Positions 52,607 to 61,739 are shown, counted from the first letter of the stretch. The stretch: 64,000 bases of DNA from Rhizobacter sp. OV335 (GCF_900142965.1 NZ_FRCQ01000029.1:40124-104123); one strand, 5' to 3'. Notes: generated by a model not told the origin, from the sequence alone. Made by a program: numbers and translations.

Positions 52607-53497
52607 ATGGCTGCCGTGCTTCCTGTTGCCCACACCAAGACCACCGCGCCGCGCTCCGAGGCCGGCCCGTGGCGTCGCGCGTGGCGCCGGCTGAAGCGCC
52701 GGCGCGGCGCACTGCTCGGCCTCGCGGTCGTGCTGCTCTTCATCGCGATGGCGGTGTTCGCGCCGTGGTTCGGGCTGCAGGACCCGGTTGCCACCAGCTG
52801 GAGCGCGATCCGCAAGGCGCCGAGCGCCGAGCACTGGTTCGGCACCGACGAGATCGGCCGCGATGTGCTGTCGCGCGTGGTGTGGGGCACGCGCGCGTCG
52901 CTGCTCGCCGGGCTGGTGTCGGTGAGCATCTCGCTGCTGCTGGGCGTGCCGATCGGGCTGGCGGCGGGCTTCCTCGGCGGGTTCGCCGATGCGCTGATCT
53001 CGCGCATCACCGATGCCTTCCTGGCCTGCCCGTTCCTGATCCTCGCGATCGCGCTGGCGGCCTTCCTGGGCCCGAGCCTCAGCAACGCGATGATCGCGAT
53101 CGGGGTGTCGGCGACGCCGATCTTCGTGCGGCTCGCGCGGGCGCAGGTGCTGAACGTGAAGGTCGAGGACTACATCGAGGCGGCGCGCGCGGTCGGCAAC
53201 CCGCCGCTGCGCATCGCGCTGCGGCACGTGCTGCCCAACATCACGCCGCCGGTGATCGTGCAGGCGACGCTGGCGATCGCGTCGGCGGTGATCGCCGAGG
53301 CAAGCCTGTCATTCCTCGGGCTCGGGCAGCAGCCGCCGGCGCCGAGCTGGGGCAGCATGCTGAACACTGCGAAGAACTATGTCGACTCGGCACCGTGGAT
53401 GGCGATCTGGCCGGGGGTGTCGATCTTCCTGCTGGTGCTGTCTTTCAACCTGCTCGGCGACGGCCTGCGCGATGCGCTCGATCCGCGCCAGCGCTGA
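52607..53497 (+). CDS. Peptide ABC transporter permease, DppC/OppC type
   Basis: Encodes 296 residues with six membrane helices. The N-terminus is basic and cytoplasmic; HWFGTDEIGRDVLSRVVWGTRASL is typical of DppC, and the EAA loop is YIEAARAVGNPPLRIALRHVLPNI. It starts 2 bp after the preceding gene. Confidence 0.95.
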   Translation: MAAVLPVAHTKTTAPRSEAGPWRRAWRRLKRRRGALLGLAVVLLFIAMAVFAPWFGLQDPVATSWSAIRKAPSAEHWFGTDEIGRDVLSRVVWGTRASLLAGLVSVSISLLLGVPIGLAAGFLGGFADALISRITDAFLACPFLILAIALAAFLGPSLSNAMIAIGVSATPIFVRLARAQVLNVKVEDYIEAARAVGNPPLRIALRHVLPNITPPVIVQATLAIASAVIAEASLSFLGLGQQPPAPSWGSMLNTAKNYVDSAPWMAIWPGVSIFLLVLSFNLLGDGLRDALDPRQR

Positions 53498-53509
53498 CCC
53501 ATTCACACC

Positions 53510-55129
53510 ATGAACTTCGACTGGACGAATCCTTATCCCACCATCCGCAGCCCGCTGATGGCCCGCAACGTCGTCGCGACCTCGCAGGCGCTGGCCTCGC
53601 AGGCCGGGCTGCGCATGCTGCTGAAGGGCGGCAACGCGGTCGATGCGGCGATTGCCGCCGCGGCGGCGCTGACCATCGTCGAACCGGTGTCGAACGGCCT
53701 GGGAAGCGACAACTTCGCTATCCTGTGGGACGGCAAGGCGCTGCACGGGCTCAATTCATCGGGCGTGGCGCCGGCCGCGTGGAACCCCGGCTACTTCCGC
53801 CGCAAGTACGGCGAGGCCAACGGCCACAAGCTGCCGATGCGCGGCTGGGATGCCGTGACCACGCCGGGCGCGGTGGCGGGCTGGGTGGCGCTGTCGGAGC
53901 GCTTCGGCAAGCTGCCGTTCGCCGACCTGCTGGAGCCGGCCATCGAGCTGGCCGAGCGCGGCCATGGCGTGGGCCGCATCGTCTCCGACAAGTGGGGCCG
54001 CCAGGTGCCGGGCCTGAAAGACCAGCCCGGCTATGCCGAGGCCTTCATGCCGCGCGGGCGGGCGCCGGAGCCCGGCGAGCGCTTCGTGTTCGCGGCGGCG
54101 GGGGCCACGCTGCGGCAGATCGCGCTGACCAAGGGCGAGACGTTCTACCGCGGCGAGATCGCCGAGAAGCTGGTCGCGCATGCGAAGGCGCAGGGCGGCG
54201 CGATGGTGTTGTCCGACCTCGCGAATTTCCGGCCGGAGTGGGTCACGCCGATCGCCAAGGACTTTGCCGGCCACACGGTGCACGAGATCCCGCCGAACGG
54301 GCAGGGCATTGCCGCGCTGATGGCGCTGGGCATGCTGGAGCGGCTGGACCTCGGGCGCTTCCCGGTCGACAGCGTCGAATCGCAGCACCTGCAGATCGAG
54401 GCGATGAAGCTCGCGTTCGCCGACACCTACCGCTGGGTGGCCGACGAGCGCGCGATGACCGAGGTGACGGCGGCCGACCTGCTGAGCGACGGCTACCTGC
54501 GCGAGCGCGCGAAGCTGATCGACCCGAAGCGTGCGGCCGACCCGGCGCACGGCACGCCGCCTGCGGGCGGCACCATCTACCTGAGCGCTGCCGACGAGAG
54601 CGGGATGATGATCAGCTTCATCCAGTCCAACTACATGGGTTTCGGCAGTGGCGTCGTGGTGCCGGGCACCGGCGTGAGCCTGCAGAACCGCGGCCACGGC
54701 TTCACGCTCGACGAGGCGCATCCCAACGTGGTGGCGCCGGGCAAGCGGCCGTTCCAGACCATCATCCCCGGCTTCCTGACGCGCGACGGCCGGCCGCAGA
54801 TGAGCTTCGGCGTGATGGGCGGCAACATGCAGCCGCAAGGCCATTTGCAGACGCTGGTGCGCATGCTGGTGCACCGCCAGCAGCCGCAGGCCGCGTGCGA
54901 TGCGCCGCGCTGGAAGGTGGGCCACGGGCTGGCGGTGGATTTCGAATCGACGATGGCGCCGGCGCTGGTCGACGGGCTGAAGGCGCTCGGCCATCGGTTC
55001 GAGCCGACGCCGGATGCGTACATGGACTACGGCAGCGGGCAGTTCATCTGGAAGCTCAGCGACGACCTGGAGGACGGGTATGTCGCGGCCAGTGATTCGC
55101 GGCGGGATGGGCAGGCGGTGGGGTACTGA
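53510..55129 (+). CDS. Gamma-glutamyltransferase family protein
   Basis: Encodes 539 residues, an Ntn hydrolase that matures by self-cleavage at a Thr. The N-terminal half has VVATSQALASQAGLRMLLKGGNAVDAAIAAAAALTIVEPVSNGLGSDNF and MRGWDAVTTPGAVAGW. T355 in GGTIYLSAAD sits where the catalytic Thr is expected, and NYMGFGSGVVVPGTGVSLQNRG follows. No signal peptide is seen, so it should act in the cytoplasm after import. It closes the operon with the DUF1028 and peptide transporter genes. Confidence 0.92.
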   Translation: MNFDWTNPYPTIRSPLMARNVVATSQALASQAGLRMLLKGGNAVDAAIAAAAALTIVEPVSNGLGSDNFAILWDGKALHGLNSSGVAPAAWNPGYFRRKYGEANGHKLPMRGWDAVTTPGAVAGWVALSERFGKLPFADLLEPAIELAERGHGVGRIVSDKWGRQVPGLKDQPGYAEAFMPRGRAPEPGERFVFAAAGATLRQIALTKGETFYRGEIAEKLVAHAKAQGGAMVLSDLANFRPEWVTPIAKDFAGHTVHEIPPNGQGIAALMALGMLERLDLGRFPVDSVESQHLQIEAMKLAFADTYRWVADERAMTEVTAADLLSDGYLRERAKLIDPKRAADPAHGTPPAGGTIYLSAADESGMMISFIQSNYMGFGSGVVVPGTGVSLQNRGHGFTLDEAHPNVVAPGKRPFQTIIPGFLTRDGRPQMSFGVMGGNMQPQGHLQTLVRMLVHRQQPQAACDAPRWKVGHGLAVDFESTMAPALVDGLKALGHRFEPTPDAYMDYGSGQFIWKLSDDLEDGYVAASDSRRDGQAVGY

Positions 55130-55136
55130 GCGAGGG

Positions 55137-56447
55137 TCATGCGCGCCGGGGCCTGACGCGCTTCAGCATGTCGTTCACCACGATGTGCCGGATCGCGCGC
55201 AGCACCAACCCTTCTTGCGCGCGATCGGCCGCTGTGAGTTTGGGCATCGTCGCGTTCTCGGCGTCGACCTCGGCGAGCAGCGTGTCGATTTCGGCGGGCA
55301 GCAGCTTCACCATCCTGTCGATCGTCCGGTCGCAAACGGCCGCGGGCATACCCAACGCATCGCCGGCCGAGTGAAGTGCCTTGCGATCGACGTCGCCGAA
55401 CAGCGTGCACGAGCCCATCGCGTACATCAGCGGCACCGACGGCCAGATCGCCCGCTCATCGGCGAGTGCCTTCGCGTGGTAAACGCAAGTCGACAACAGA
55501 TCGTAGTGGTCCGCCATCGCGATGCCCTCAGGGCTCACCGAGTACGACAGGTTCTTCAGGTGGTTGTCGTCGTTGCCGATGAGGACGTTGAACAGCAGCC
55601 AGTTGAACATCCGCGGTGCCGTCGCGATGCGGTTCGTGCAGGCACCCACCGCTTCGGCGAGGGATTCGAGCGACGCAGACGACTGCTTGAATGCCCTCGA
55701 CTTGTTGAGCAGCTGGCAGGTGTCGATGATGTGGCTGCGTTGCGTGCGGCCCTGGGAATCGGCGTGCCTGTCGAAGCGTTGGACGAGGTACACCGGCTCG
55801 GGTGTGTAGAAGCGATGCACGGCGGGGACTGGCAGGCCCACGCGGGCGGCCAAGCGCATCACGACGTACTCGTTGATGACCGATGCCGCGTAGTCCGCGC
55901 TCGGATGGCTGGGCTTCAGGATGTGCGTCGACGGTTCGCTGCCGACCGGCTCGTACAGGACGCCATCGCGGTAGACGACGGCCAGCTTGTTCTGCGCGCC
56001 CGCCAGCGACATGCGCTTGGGTGCGCCCGCACTCAACGGAATGCGTTCGATGTTGCGGATGCGTTCGCGCAACGCGCCGTCCGGGAGCGCCTGCAAGCGA
56101 CCGCTCGTGGTGGGAGGCGTGCCGGGAGGGAGCAGCACCAACGAGCCAGCTGATTCGGCGCCCAGGTATTCGAGCAGGGCGAACGCATCGTCGCCCTTCA
56201 GCTTTGCGGACTTCGTGAGCGTCTCTCGCAGTTTCTCCTCCGGCAACAGGTTGTCGAAGTACCACTGCACGGCGCGGTTGGACGCGCCGTCGAGGTGCTT
56301 GCGCTGGGCGCGGGGGAGGCCAGGGGCGAGGTCGAATGCGAGCGGATCGTTGGCCCAGTTCTCGGCGTACTCGAAGCTCCAGATGTCGTTCTCATCCGTG
56401 ATGACGCCAACACGGGTGTCGTTGAGCCATGCAACGAGTTGACGCAT
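55137..56447 (-). CDS. hipA: HipA-family kinase toxin
   Basis: Encodes 436 residues. HipA phosphorylates a tRNA synthetase and induces growth arrest. The N-terminal couple-hipA domain (LVAWLNDTRVGVITDE) is followed by the HipA_C kinase domain: MSLAGAQNKLAV, GNDDNHLKNLS (291-301) with the catalytic Asp, and MADHYDLL (311-318) as the metal-binding segment. It follows hipB by 4 bp. It converges with the gamma-glutamyltransferase gene. Confidence 0.93.
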   Translation of the reverse strand: MRQLVAWLNDTRVGVITDENDIWSFEYAENWANDPLAFDLAPGLPRAQRKHLDGASNRAVQWYFDNLLPEEKLRETLTKSAKLKGDDAFALLEYLGAESAGSLVLLPPGTPPTTSGRLQALPDGALRERIRNIERIPLSAGAPKRMSLAGAQNKLAVVYRDGVLYEPVGSEPSTHILKPSHPSADYAASVINEYVVMRLAARVGLPVPAVHRFYTPEPVYLVQRFDRHADSQGRTQRSHIIDTCQLLNKSRAFKQSSASLESLAEAVGACTNRIATAPRMFNWLLFNVLIGNDDNHLKNLSYSVSPEGIAMADHYDLLSTCVYHAKALADERAIWPSVPLMYAMGSCTLFGDVDRKALHSAGDALGMPAAVCDRTIDRMVKLLPAEIDTLLAEVDAENATMPKLTAADRAQEGLVLRAIRHIVVNDMLKRVRPRRA

Positions 56448-56451
56448 GTGA

Positions 56452-56754
56452 TCAGGCCTTCGGCTTGCGAGTGGCGCGGGGCTTCAACGGCCGCAGGCCA
56501 CCCTGGGCATGGAGGGTTTCCAGGTGCTGGTGGGCCGAGGCGGGGATCTCGGCGCTCACCTCCACGCCGAGGTCCTGCAAGACCTTGAGCGCGAGGCCGA
56601 TCTGCAGCGTCGGCTTGCCATGTTCCAGATCCGCGGCGAACTGTTTGCTCACGCCCGCCAAGCCGGCGAAGTCATCGATGCGCACGTTCGACACACGGCG
56701 CATCGCACGGACGACGAGCCCGAGGTCGGTCGGGGACGAAATCTTGACCTTCAT
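56452..56754 (-). CDS. hipB: HipB-family antitoxin with XRE helix-turn-helix
   Basis: Encodes 100 residues. The helix-turn-helix is VVRAMRRVSNVRIDDFAGLAGVSKQFAADLEHGKPTLQIGLALKVLQDLG. The basic tail (LRPLKPRATRKPKA) may hold hipA and DNA. It should bind the palindromes upstream and repress the operon. Just 4 bp separate it from hipA. Confidence 0.92.
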   Translation of the reverse strand: MKVKISSPTDLGLVVRAMRRVSNVRIDDFAGLAGVSKQFAADLEHGKPTLQIGLALKVLQDLGVEVSAEIPASAHQHLETLHAQGGLRPLKPRATRKPKA

Positions 56755-56759
56755 CGGTA

Positions 56760-56880
56760 ATTCCTGCGTTTGCAGGAATACTATAGAAAACTTGCTTAGG
56801 AAGGAAGCCCTTCCTACTTACGCAGGAATATCCGATTCTGGCTCGCACAGATGGCAATTAATTCCTGTGCTGGCAGGAAT
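56760..56880. promoter_or_regulatory. HipB operator array and promoter
   Basis: Three perfect or near-perfect palindromes precede hipB: ATTCCTGC with GCAGGAAT (56760-56767, 56772-56779), TAGGAAGG with CCTTCCTA (56797-56804, 56809-56816), and ATTCCTGT with GCAGGAAT (56861-56868, 56873-56880). A lone half-site GCAGGAAT lies at 56822-56829. A -10-like TATAGT is read on the minus strand near 56785. The 8-4-8 geometry matches what HipB needs although the sequence is different from the E. coli TATCC-N8-GGATA sites. Confidence 0.75.
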
Positions 56881-56883
56881 TTC

Positions 56884-57627
56884 CTATCCCTTCAGCCAGG
56901 CGATCAATTCTTCGTCGATCAACTGCTCATTCAGCTCTTCATCCGACTGCGCGACGAACTTGCGCAGGTTGTGGATGGCCTTGAAGCCGGTGTTGCCGAA
57001 CTGGTCGCCGATGCGCTCCAGGAACGGAAAGGTCGAGCCCTGGTTCGAGATGCCGAGGAACAGGAAATAGACCTGGTCCTGGCGCTGCTCCGACTCGCGC
57101 AGCACGCGCATCGTGCGCTCCTTGTCGGCGTTGTCGCCGTCGGTCGCGACGATCACCAGCGAGCGCTTCTTCGCGACCGGGATCACCTCGTCCTTCTGCC
57201 CCATCAGCCGGCCGAAGAAGCCGGCCTTCTTCTCGATCGGGCCGGCCCAGCCGAAGTGCTTCAGCATGCGCTCCAGCAGGTGCGAGTAGTCGGTGCCGCC
57301 GTTCCAGCCGGGCACCTTCGCGATGATGTTGTTCGCGACGTAGCCGTCGTAGTTGCGCGCATCGACCGAGCCCACTTCGTGCACGCCGGCCGCGCCCGAC
57401 GAGAACGTGAAGACGTCGACCTTCTTGTCCGGGTCGAACGCCAGGCCCCACGGCACCAGCCGCGTCAGCAGCCGGTCGGTGATGCCGGCGCGATGCTCGT
57501 CCTCGAACGAGCCGGAGACGTCGAGGCCGAAGCCAACCTCCAGCGCCGGGGGCTTGGCGATGCCGGCCTTCTCCAGGCTCAGCACCAGCGTGCGGGCAGA
57601 CTTCTCGAGGTTCAGGGTCAGGGCCAT
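56884..57627 (-). CDS. VWA-domain protein of a Ter stress module
   Basis: Encodes 247 residues. A von Willebrand A domain with a full metal site: DVSGSF (DxSxS), GGTDY (the Thr), and ATDGDN (the Asp). It belongs to the TerY/TerF-associated VWA group that binds partners through the metal. It follows three linked genes on the same strand and overlaps the preceding one by 1 bp. The hipBA operator begins right after its stop. Confidence 0.85.
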   Translation of the reverse strand: MALTLNLEKSARTLVLSLEKAGIAKPPALEVGFGLDVSGSFEDEHRAGITDRLLTRLVPWGLAFDPDKKVDVFTFSSGAAGVHEVGSVDARNYDGYVANNIIAKVPGWNGGTDYSHLLERMLKHFGWAGPIEKKAGFFGRLMGQKDEVIPVAKKRSLVIVATDGDNADKERTMRVLRESEQRQDQVYFLFLGISNQGSTFPFLERIGDQFGNTGFKAIHNLRKFVAQSDEELNEQLIDEELIAWLKG

Positions 57628-58565
57628 CAGAGGGCTCGCTTCAGGGTTTGCAGGATGTCGGTGAGTTTCTCGGCCGCGAGGAAACGCTGCGTCTCGCTCG
57701 GGCGCGAGGCCAGCCGGGCCAGTTGGGCGTGGACCGCGGGCAGCTTCAGCAGCACGCCGTCCTGCACCCAGGTCATCAGTTCTTGCAGTCGGCTCGCGTC
57801 CTGCTCCAGGTGCAGGCGGTGCTCCTGCAGCATGGCCTGCGATCCGGTCAGCGACGTGAGCCGTGCGAGCAGCAGGCCGCCCGCCTCGGGGCCGACCTGG
57901 TCCAACAGGTACTCGGCGGCCAGTGCGCTGGCCTCGAGCCGCTGCGCGCAGGCCAGCACCGGCTGCTGGAGCTGGCCGAGCGCCTGCAACTGATCGGAGA
58001 GCGCCGCCTTCGAGGCGCCGAGCAGCGATTCGAGCTGCACGACCTCGGCCTCATGCCCGGCCCACACGGCCGCGGCCGGCCTGCGGAAGAAGCCGCCATC
58101 GAGCGCTTCGAGCACGTCGGACAGCAGCTCCTGCAGCCGGCGCAGGTGCTGCGGCACGCTGCGCGTGGTGGCTTCTTGCGCCACTTGCAGGCGTTGCCGG
58201 ATCAGGGCCGCGAGCTCTTCCTGCTCGGCCATGCCGAAGCGCAGCCAGCCGGCTGCATCGACGCTTTGCACGTGCACGCCGGCCAGTACGCCTTGCGTGC
58301 GTTGCAGCGCCGCGGCGTCGGCCTGCGGGAAGCGGCGCGCCAGCGCGGGCAGCGCCACTTCGACCGGCTTGCGCTGCACGCCGGGCAGCGCGGACGCGGT
58401 GAACGAGGGGGGCGTCGTGGCCGCAAGAGGCGACGTGGACGGCATCGCGGTGGCCGGCAGCGTCGCGCCCGGCAGCACTGTCGGCCTGACGCGCGCCGCG
58501 GGCCTGGATTCGGCACCGGGCTCAGGCTCGGGCGCGCCGCCGATCACGGTGACCTTGATGTTCAT
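57627..58565 (-). CDS. Unknown helical protein of the Ter module
   Basis: Encodes 312 residues. The N-terminal 70 residues are Pro/Ala/Thr-rich, then a long Leu/Ala/Gln-rich helical part (LIRQRLQVAQEATTRSVPQHLRRLQELLSDVLEAL, SLLGASKAALSDQLQALGQLQQPVLACAQRLEAS) like a coiled-coil scaffold. No enzyme motif is seen. I do not recognise it, but it sits between TerD and VWA genes and overlaps the latter by one base, so it is probably a partner in the same complex. Confidence 0.7.
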   Translation of the reverse strand: MNIKVTVIGGAPEPEPGAESRPAARVRPTVLPGATLPATAMPSTSPLAATTPPSFTASALPGVQRKPVEVALPALARRFPQADAAALQRTQGVLAGVHVQSVDAAGWLRFGMAEQEELAALIRQRLQVAQEATTRSVPQHLRRLQELLSDVLEALDGGFFRRPAAAVWAGHEAEVVQLESLLGASKAALSDQLQALGQLQQPVLACAQRLEASALAAEYLLDQVGPEAGGLLLARLTSLTGSQAMLQEHRLHLEQDASRLQELMTWVQDGVLLKLPAVHAQLARLASRPSETQRFLAAEKLTDILQTLKRAL

Positions 58566-58599
58566 GCGCTGCGCCGGTCGCGGACCATCGAGACGAGCA

Positions 58600-59241
58600 T
58601 CAGGAGAAGTGGCCCAGCACCTGGTTGAAGTCGTTGTTGAAGCCGACCCCGACGCCGACGAAGGACGAGCCCGAGGCCTCGACCATGATCGAGCCCATCT
58701 GCACGCCGACGAACTCGCCGAACTGGTCCGACAGGCTGACGTTCAGCAGCTCCTTGCCGAGCGCGTTCTCGACGACGACACGCGCGTTCTTCACGGTGCG
58801 GAACGAGCGGCCGGAACCTTGCGGGTGGATCATCGCGACCAGCGGGATCTCAATGACGCCGGCCGCCGGCGGGGCCAGGCGATCGGGCTGGATCGACACC
58901 CACTCGTCGTCGCCGGCGGCCAGGCCGTCGGTTGCATCGGGGCTGTGCACCAGCGCGCCGCCGTGCACCGAGAAGGTCTTGTCGGCATTCAGCGGCAGCG
59001 TGCCGGTGGCCTGGCCGCGGATCGTGCGCTGCACGTTGTAGGTCGACAGGATGTCGCCGAAGTCGGACACCTTCGCGCCGCCGCCGGTGTTCACCGCCAC
59101 CAGCGCATGCAGGTCGATGTCGGTGTCGCCGTCCCAGGCCAGCCGCACCCGGAAGCGCTCGCCCTTGTCGAGCGACAGCGACAGCTTCGGGGCGGCATCG
59201 CCGGGCTTGGTCAGGTTCAGTTTGAGCGAAGGCGTGGTCAT
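58600..59241 (-). CDS. terD: TerD-family stress protein
   Basis: Encodes 213 residues. TerD domain with the calcium-binding pattern WDGDTDIDLHALV and the later DNATGTGDGDDE-like region (ATDGLAAGDDEWVSI). Such proteins occur with TelA and VWA proteins in tellurite and phage-related stress loci. It is 8 bp downstream of the telA gene. Confidence 0.9.
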   Translation of the reverse strand: MTTPSLKLNLTKPGDAAPKLSLSLDKGERFRVRLAWDGDTDIDLHALVAVNTGGGAKVSDFGDILSTYNVQRTIRGQATGTLPLNADKTFSVHGGALVHSPDATDGLAAGDDEWVSIQPDRLAPPAAGVIEIPLVAMIHPQGSGRSFRTVKNARVVVENALGKELLNVSLSDQFGEFVGVQMGSIMVEASGSSFVGVGVGFNNDFNQVLGHFS

Positions 59242-59248
59242 GGGCGTC

Positions 59249-60454
59249 TCAGCGGAGGGAGGTGTAGGTCTGGGCCGCGACGGTGGCGGCGGGGTTCATG
59301 CTCTTGCCGAGGGCCAGCATGTCTTCGCGGGCCTGGGCCATCAGCGCACGGGCTTCGTCGAACTTGCGCTGGTTGGTGTCGCGCGCGGCGTCGACCAGCG
59401 CGACCAGGCTCTGCGTGTCGGCCACCACCGATTGGAGCTGCTGCGCCTGCGCGAGGCGGTTGTCGCCGGGCGCGGTGGCGGCTGTCTCGACGACGTCCTT
59501 CATCAGCATGCCGCGCACCTTGTTCAGGTTGCTGTCGAGGTCGGCGCCCTGCTGCGCCAGGCGCTGCAGGTCCTGCACCATGCGTGCGCCGTGGATCGTC
59601 AGCAGCGTCATCTTGATGCTCGCGAAGCGCGAGGCCATCGTCGTCGCCAGCTCCTGCAGCGTCGCGACACCGGCGTTCTGCAGCTGGCGGATCACGAGCT
59701 GGTCGGCCGGCAGCTTGGTCAGCGTGCCTTCAACGGCCAGCGCGCGCGATTCGAGCGACTGCAGCTTGTCTCGCACGTCGTGGCGGCGCTGCGGGTCAGC
59801 GGCGAGTTCGGGCTCCATCGCGGCGACCTCGGTGCGCGCCTTGGCCAGCACGCTGTTCAGGAAGGCCGCGTCTTCCGCGAACGCCACGAAGCTCTTGCGG
59901 TACTCGGCCTTCACGGTGTCGAGGTGGCGCAGCTCCTCGTTGAGGCGGGTCATCTCGGCGCGCAGCTTGGTCTCCATGCCGCCGATCAGCTCGGACAGCG
60001 CCTTCGACCGGCCCGAGGCGATGCGCGCCGCCTCTTCATAGGCGCGGTTGGCCGCCTGGCGCAGCGATTTCGGGTTGAAGAGACCGAGGAGGCGCGCCAG
60101 CAGCGACGGGCGGGCGTTCAGGATGCGGTTGGCCAGTTCGGGCAGGTTCTCGTCCTGCACCTGCTGGTTCAGCGACGCGACCAGCGTGAACAGCTGCGGC
60201 GAGGTGGTCTTGTCGATGCGCGACAGGAAACCGTCGAGCGTGCGGTTCAGCGCCAGTTCGGGTTCCAGGCCCAGCGACGCGATGTCGTGCTGCGAGATCT
60301 CGGCGAACCGGAAGGCGTCGACCCGGGCGAGCAGGCTGTCGTTCTGCTGCGGCGTCAGCGCCAGCGGGAAGTTCTGCGGCAGGCTCAGCGTCAACGACGA
60401 CTGCGTGGTGGACGCGGAGGGCACGGTGGCCACGATGGCGTTGGGGTCGGTCAT
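59249..60454 (-). CDS. telA: Toxic anion resistance protein TelA/KlaA family
   Basis: Encodes 401 residues from ATG 60454; ATG 60463 is three codons upstream. TelA family: helical coiled-coil protein with typical VASLNQQVQDENLPELANRILNARPSLLARLLGLFNPKSL, LNEELRHLDTVKAEYR and MLMKDVVETAATAPG. It is the first gene of the minus-strand Ter module. Plasmid and chromosomal members are linked to tellurite resistance, and the chromosomal role is unclear. Confidence 0.88.
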   Translation of the reverse strand: MTDPNAIVATVPSASTTQSSLTLSLPQNFPLALTPQQNDSLLARVDAFRFAEISQHDIASLGLEPELALNRTLDGFLSRIDKTTSPQLFTLVASLNQQVQDENLPELANRILNARPSLLARLLGLFNPKSLRQAANRAYEEAARIASGRSKALSELIGGMETKLRAEMTRLNEELRHLDTVKAEYRKSFVAFAEDAAFLNSVLAKARTEVAAMEPELAADPQRRHDVRDKLQSLESRALAVEGTLTKLPADQLVIRQLQNAGVATLQELATTMASRFASIKMTLLTIHGARMVQDLQRLAQQGADLDSNLNKVRGMLMKDVVETAATAPGDNRLAQAQQLQSVVADTQSLVALVDAARDTNQRKFDEARALMAQAREDMLALGKSMNPAATVAAQTYTSLR

Positions 60455-60579
60455 GGGCGCCATTCTCATACAAGCGCTGCGGATGTAGGAGCACCCCTAC
60501 GGGGGAACGCCGTCTTCTCCGATGTCCCTGGCGCGCAGGAGTCGCAGGATGGCAGTCCTGTTCTTGAAAGGAGTCCCAG

Positions 60580-60984
60580 ATGCCGACACCGCAAAAGACA
60601 CTCATCGACCTCGAGAAGAAGTTCTGGCAATCGATGGTGAACCAGGACACTGACACTGCGCTGGAGATGCTCAGCGAACCGTCATTGATGGTCAGCTCGC
60701 ACGGCGCGATGAAGTTCGACCATGCGTCCTACCGCAAGATGGCGGAGCAGGGCAACATGGTGGTGACCTCGTTCGAGCTGAGCGACGTGGAGGTGGTGTT
60801 CCCGAACGACGCGACCGCCATCGTGACCTACCACGTCAAGCAGGCCGTTGCCCCGCGCGGCGACGGCAAGAAGGCCACCCAGCAGGAAATGAACGACAGT
60901 TCGACCTGGGTGAAGAACGGCAAGGGCTGGCAGTGCGTGATGCACACCGAAACGCCGGCCGAGGCCGCGCCGACGAAGCACTGA
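60580..60984 (+). CDS. NTF2/SnoaL-like protein (DUF4440)
   Basis: Encodes 134 residues with GGAG upstream. Cone-shaped NTF2-like fold: LIDLEKKFWQSMVNQDTDTALEMLSEPSLMVSSHG at the start and SSTWVKNGKGWQCVMHTETPA at the end, the DUF4440 pattern. The function is unknown; many are small-molecule binding or isomerase-like. Divergent from telA. Confidence 0.8.
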   Translation: MPTPQKTLIDLEKKFWQSMVNQDTDTALEMLSEPSLMVSSHGAMKFDHASYRKMAEQGNMVVTSFELSDVEVVFPNDATAIVTYHVKQAVAPRGDGKKATQQEMNDSSTWVKNGKGWQCVMHTETPAEAAPTKH

Positions 60985-61030
60985 GGGGCGTGCGCAGCGG
61001 GCGATGGAGGGCGCCCGTAAACTGCGGCGC

Positions 61031-61273
61031 ATGAACCTGAACATCGTCGTTTATTCGAAATCGGCCTGCCCGCAATGCGACTCGGCCAAGATGCTGCTGA
61101 CCTCCCGGGCCCTCGCGTTCGAGGAGATCCGCATCGATGACGAGGCCGAGCGCTTGGCGTTCTTCGAGAAGTGCGGGCCGTCGGTGCGCCAGATGCCGCA
61201 GGTCTTCATCAACGACCAGCGCGTCGGCGGGCTGGCCGGGCTGCAGGCGGCGTTGGTGCAGCTTGGGCGGTGA
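61031..61273 (+). CDS. Glutaredoxin
   Basis: Encodes 80 residues. Thioredoxin fold with the active site CPQC (residues 13-16), the cis-Pro in RQMPQVFI and GG in VGGLAGL. It reduces disulfides using glutathione or a thioredoxin-type reductase. The start at ATG 61031 gives the normal length. It converges with the DUF1801 gene. Confidence 0.9.
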   Translation: MNLNIVVYSKSACPQCDSAKMLLTSRALAFEEIRIDDEAERLAFFEKCGPSVRQMPQVFINDQRVGGLAGLQAALVQLGR

Positions 61274-61279
61274 GCGGCC

Positions 61280-61687
61280 TCACATCCGCTCTCCCGGCAA
61301 CCGGCTCGCCTGCTCGACCCACGCGATGAACTGCGCCTCGTCCAGCGGCTCGTCCTCGCGGATGTGCAGGTAGCGCGTCTCCTTGCTCTTCGACTCGACC
61401 GGCGGCACGGGCTCAAGGAGCGCCCCGCGGAAGAACGCCACCTTCACGTAGTTCGTGAACACGTGGAAGCTGAGGAACCAGCCCTGGCCCTCGATGCCAT
61501 AGAGCGGTGAGTTCCATTTGACCGCCTTGTGCACGGCGGGCACGGTGCGCACCACCAGCTCGTCGATGCGTCGCCCCACATCGCTCTTCCACCCCGGCAT
61601 CGCGGCGATGAAGGCCTGCACGGGTGCATTGCCTTCTCCCTTCGGAATCTGCGGATTGCCGCCGGCCAGCAGGACAGGTGCGTTCAT
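61280..61687 (-). CDS. DUF1801 protein
   Basis: Encodes 135 residues of DUF1801 (YdhG-like): VQAFIAAMPGWKSDVGRRIDELVVRTVPAVHKAVKWNSPLYGIEGQGWFLSFHVFTNYVKVAFFRGALLEPV. The small beta-rich fold has unknown activity. The ATG at 61687 lies just downstream of the cytochrome gene terminator. Confidence 0.85.
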   Translation of the reverse strand: MNAPVLLAGGNPQIPKGEGNAPVQAFIAAMPGWKSDVGRRIDELVVRTVPAVHKAVKWNSPLYGIEGQGWFLSFHVFTNYVKVAFFRGALLEPVPPVESKSKETRYLHIREDEPLDEAQFIAWVEQASRLPGERM

Positions 61688-61710
61688 GACCGTGAACCTT
61701 ACCGGAATAA

Positions 61711-61739
61711 AAAAAGCCGCCCCGAAGGGCGGCTTTCTT
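61711..61739 (-). terminator. Rho-independent terminator of the di-heme cytochrome gene
   Basis: GCCGCCC (61717-61723), loop CGAA, GGGCGGC (61728-61734). On the minus strand the stem is followed by a run of six or more T (61716-61708). It lies about 40 bp past the stop at 61778. Confidence 0.9.
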
